Assembly: GCA_002049785.1 (NCBI GenBank)
Contig: MUKB01000058.1
Location: 1 to 7,002, forward strand
DNA: 7,002 nt
Source: Caldifarciminota bacterium 4484_100
Lineage (GTDB): Bacteria > Hydrothermota > Tepidihabitantia > SM23-42
Reading direction: 5' to 3'
Shown here piece by piece: positions 5,408 through 7,002 of this stretch (positions are counted from its first letter, which is position 1; every line of letters starts with the position of its first letter). A program made the translations under genes and the position numbers. The notes under the pieces were generated by a model. The model searched no databases and was not told the origin of the DNA. It was given only the letters and a program-made list of their open reading frames with translations.

Positions 5408-5477
5408 AACGAGACAAACCAGAAAAACCAGAAAAACGAAATAAACCAGAAAAACCAGAAAAACGAGAAAAACCAGG
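5408..5477 (+). repeat. B-family 9-bp array, copy 3, abutting the start codon of the second four-helix-bundle gene
   Basis: Seven 9-bp units in register (5408, 5417, 5426, 5435, 5444, 5453, 5462) are followed by a partial unit, AACCAGG, which touches the ATG at 5478. The leader of the following gene is thus repeat and contains no good Shine-Dalgarno; a GAG at 5466-5468 or the AGG next to the ATG are the only weak candidates. Confidence 0.88.
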
Positions 5478-5894
5478 ATGAAGATAAAAAATTTTGAAGA
5501 CCTCGAAGTCTGGCAGGAAGCGCGTAAGCTTGTGAATATGGTGTATGAAGCAATCGCATCGAGTCCTAAGTTTCAAAGGGATACCAGACTTCGTGATCAG
5601 AGCAAAGGCGCAGCGATAAGCACGATGGCTGCAATCGCTGAAGGTTTTGCCCGCAGATCGAATAAGGAATTTATCCAGTATCTGTTTATCTCTATTTCTT
5701 CAGCTACAGAACTACAGAGCCATTTTTACATTGCACTTGACCAAAAATATATTGATCAAGCAACCTTTGACCGGATATATCAACAGGCTGATAAGGTTTG
5801 TAGAATGGATTCCAGTCTAATTACCTATCTCCGCAAACGTACAAAAACTTATGATCAAACCAGACAAACCAGAAAAACCAGACAAACCAGATAA
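5478..5894 (+). CDS. Second four-helix-bundle (S23-family) protein with a repeat-derived C-terminal tail
   Basis: The protein has 138 residues. It begins MKIKNFEDLEVWQEAR, the standard family opening, followed by AAISTMAAIAEGFARRSNKE (45-64), a third helix with ATELQSHFYIALD (76-88), and YIDQATFDRIYQQADK (91-106) before a last helix. The family body ends at about residue 122. Residues 126-138 (DQTRQTRKTRQTR) are translated from the B-family array that follows, and the stop TAA arises from one unit reading AACCAGATA instead of AACCAGACA. The basic Thr-Arg/Lys tail is therefore an appended repeat and probably disordered. It shares only the general family pattern with the 4661 gene, so the two are not a recent duplication. 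Its start is directly at the end of another B array, with a poor ribosome site. Function is unknown, as for the family. Confidence 0.86.
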   Translation: MKIKNFEDLEVWQEARKLVNMVYEAIASSPKFQRDTRLRDQSKGAAISTMAAIAEGFARRSNKEFIQYLFISISSATELQSHFYIALDQKYIDQATFDRIYQQADKVCRMDSSLITYLRKRTKTYDQTRQTRKTRQTR

Positions 5895-5947
5895 ACTAGA
5901 AAAACCAGACAAACGAGAAAAACGAGAAAAACCAGATAAACCAGACA
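5858..5947 (+). repeat. B-family 9-bp array, copy 4, partly coding
   Basis: Ten contiguous units (5858, 5867, 5876, 5885, 5894, 5903, 5912, 5921, 5930, 5939) in perfect register. The first four encode the tail and stop of the preceding gene. The array ends one base before the TTGACA of the next promoter. Unlike the other three B arrays, no A array precedes it. Confidence 0.9.
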
Positions 5948-5948
5948 C

Positions 5949-5977
5949 TTGACATCCGATTGATTTATGAATATGAT
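5949..5977 (+). promoter_or_regulatory. Promoter of the polysaccharide export operon
   Basis: Perfect TTGACA (5949-5954), a 17-bp spacer and TATGAT (5972-5977, five of six consensus bases). Expected transcription start is near 5984, which coincides with the ATG at 5985. It makes ATG 5967, lying inside the spacer, unlikely as the start for transcripts from this promoter. Confidence 0.68.
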
Positions 5978-5984
5978 TAGGGAT

Positions 5985-6650
5985 ATGAAAAACTTGATAC
6001 TGTTATTATTAACTTGCATATTTGCATTCGCAGGTAATGGTCAATCAAACACTGCCTTTATTGCAAAACCACCTGAAGAGGTCTACACTATTGAACCTGG
6101 TGACCTTCTGGAAATTATCGTTCTGGGTGAGGAAGAACTCTCCCGCACCTTGATGGTGATGCATAACGGCACAATATCATTCCCACTGATCGGTGAGGTA
6201 AAGGTTGCCGGTCTCACCCCGGAACAGGCCGCCAACCTGGTAGCAGAAAATCTGAAAAGTTACTTTACCCATCCGGTTGTCTCTATCATCCTCAAAAGTC
6301 CGACCCTGCCTTATGTTTCGGTCTTTGGAGAGGTCCTGCGTCAGGGAGCAGTGGAATATCAGCGTGGTCTCAGAATTACCGACTACCTTGCCCTTGCCGG
6401 TGGTCCAACCCCACGGGCAAACCTGCGCAATGTCAGGGTGGTCCGATTCCGGCCCGAAGGTCCGGTAACAATGACCATAAACATTGATAGAATTTTAAAA
6501 CAGGGAGTTCAAAAGGATAACCTTGAATTGAAATCAGGAGACTGGCTCTATGTGCCGAAGCGGTTTACCATAAACTGGACTACTGTGCTTCAGTTCACCA
6601 CCCTTGTCCTTACCGGGCTCAACCTCTATCTAACAATTCAAAAGTTTTAA
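5985..6650 (+). CDS. Polysaccharide export protein, Wza-like (Poly_export and SLBB domains)
   Basis: The protein has 221 residues from ATG 5985 (227 if ATG 5967 is used). It opens with a signal peptide, MKNLILLLLTCIFAFAGNGQ, with a likely signal peptidase I site after AFA. The LLTC sequence is a poor lipobox, so it is probably not a lipoprotein, unlike E. coli Wza. Counting from 5985, residues ~34-105 are the polysaccharide-export domain (YTIEPGDLLEIIVLG, then GTISFPLIGEVKVAGLT) and ~108-194 an SLBB domain (VSVFGEVLRQGAVEY, LALAGGPT, GDWLYVP). A hydrophobic C-terminal helix (~198-219) is comparable to the helix by which Wza crosses the outer membrane. It would form the channel for surface polysaccharide. 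The promoter at 5949-5977 predicts transcription starting at this ATG, so the mRNA may be leaderless; no usable Shine-Dalgarno precedes either ATG. The next gene begins 2 bp after the stop. The family call is strong. Confidence 0.9.
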   Translation: MKNLILLLLTCIFAFAGNGQSNTAFIAKPPEEVYTIEPGDLLEIIVLGEEELSRTLMVMHNGTISFPLIGEVKVAGLTPEQAANLVAENLKSYFTHPVVSIILKSPTLPYVSVFGEVLRQGAVEYQRGLRITDYLALAGGPTPRANLRNVRVVRFRPEGPVTMTINIDRILKQGVQKDNLELKSGDWLYVPKRFTINWTTVLQFTTLVLTGLNLYLTIQKF

Positions 6651-6652
6651 TT

Positions 6653-7002
6653 ATGCAGGAGTTCAATAATCACAGCCGAAACAACCTCTATCCTGAAGAA
6701 GAGAAACCGATTGACCTTTATGAAATTTATAATAAGTTCCTCCGGCGTCGAACCCTCTTCTTCTATATCGCCATACCCATATTCCTGGGTATAATTATCG
6801 CCCAGTTTACAAAACCCTATACCCCGATCTATCGTGCAACATTTGACCTCGGGGTATCAAATGAGAAGCCGGTTGAGGGCTTTTTCACCGGTTATGAAAT
6901 CTCACCATCTCTACAGATTGGCACCGTCACCCAGCGGGTGATTTCCAACCTTCTGAGTGTCCGGCTTGCAGAGAAGATTGTTGATACCCTTCATCTGTAT
7001 GC
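6653..7002 (+). CDS. Wzz-type chain-length determinant / polysaccharide co-polymerase, N-terminal part (3' end outside the window)
   Basis: A frame opens at ATG 6653, two bases after the TAA of the export gene, and stays open to the window end (116 codons). The protein begins with a hydrophilic cytoplasmic stretch (EEEKPIDLYEIYNKFLRRR, 15-33). A membrane helix follows (~35-51, FFYIAIPIFLGIIIAQF), then a periplasmic part starting YTPIYRATFDLGVSN (56-70), with VTQRVISNLLSVRLAEKIVD later. This order, an 'IDLYEIY' helix, basic patch, first transmembrane helix and 'Y.a...l.v', is typical of the Wzz/PCP family, which controls glycan chain length and, in the Wzc type, carries a C-terminal tyrosine kinase. 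Whether a kinase domain follows cannot be seen. Near-contact with the upstream stop and no Shine-Dalgarno before the ATG point to translational coupling; a GGAG lies just inside the frame (6658-6661). Confidence 0.86.
   Translation, partial: MQEFNNHSRNNLYPEEEKPIDLYEIYNKFLRRRTLFFYIAIPIFLGIIIAQFTKPYTPIYRATFDLGVSNEKPVEGFFTGYEISPSLQIGTVTQRVISNLLSVRLAEKIVDTLHLY

Noticed and set aside
4661..5894. Recent tandem duplication of the two four-helix-bundle genes
   Set aside because: The proteins share only the family pattern (FEDL, IAEG) and differ through most of their length, so they are separate subfamily members.
6000..6035. Lipoprotein signal in the Wza-like protein
   Set aside because: The only Cys follows LLT, and Thr before Cys is not a normal lipobox; a signal peptidase I site after AFA fits better.
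6277..6468. + strand frame inside the Wza-like gene
   Set aside because: It overlaps the SLBB domain in another frame and resembles nothing known.

Overview
The window comes from a bacterium with a Gram-negative type envelope. It carries a signal-peptide-bearing outer-membrane OmpA-family protein, a Wza-type polysaccharide export protein, the start of a Wzz-type chain-length protein and a Wzy/WaaL-type membrane protein. Base composition is moderately AT-rich. Gene-sized spacers full of short degenerate tandem repeats, together with several small S23/four-helix-bundle genes, recall uncultivated candidate-phylum genomes such as WOR-3 and its relatives. That placement is an impression from style, not something the sequence proves.

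Layout, all genes on the + strand: (1) the C-terminal end of a site-2-type M50 membrane metalloprotease, up to 377; (2) a repeat-filled spacer; (3) a polytopic O-antigen ligase/polymerase-like protein, 779-2056; (4) a 911-bp spacer with repeat arrays, a candidate promoter-hairpin-terminator unit (about 2408-2550) that may encode a ~110-nt RNA, and the broken 3' end of a four-helix-bundle gene ending at 2744; (5) an OmpA-family protein with a probable beta-barrel, two carboxypeptidase-regulatory-like domains and a peptidoglycan-binding domain, 2968-4620; (6) an S23-type four-helix-bundle gene, 4661-5080; (7) a 397-bp all-repeat spacer; (8) a second, divergent four-helix-bundle gene, 5478-5894; (9) a Wza-like export gene with its own consensus-like promoter; (10) a Wzz-like gene starting 2 bp later and running off the window.

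Genes 3, 9 and 10 are parts of one kind of machinery: polymerisation or ligation, chain-length control and outer-membrane export of a surface polysaccharide. No glycosyltransferases are seen here. OmpA and the protease are general envelope functions.

The most unusual content is in the spacers. Three repeat families recur in an ordered way: 'A' (8-bp unit near TCAATGAC with separators near TAACGGTTTTT), 'B' (9-bp unit near AACCAGAAA or AACCAGACA) and 'Y' (polypyrimidine tracts that begin ATGATTTT and end CTTAGTTAAGGAAATG). A and B occur in the order A then B, joined by a conserved junction. One four-helix-bundle gene takes both its start and stop codons from A units. The other begins at the end of one B array and ends inside the next. 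The repeats therefore form gene borders, translation signals and a protein tail, and they sit next to most promoters in the window.
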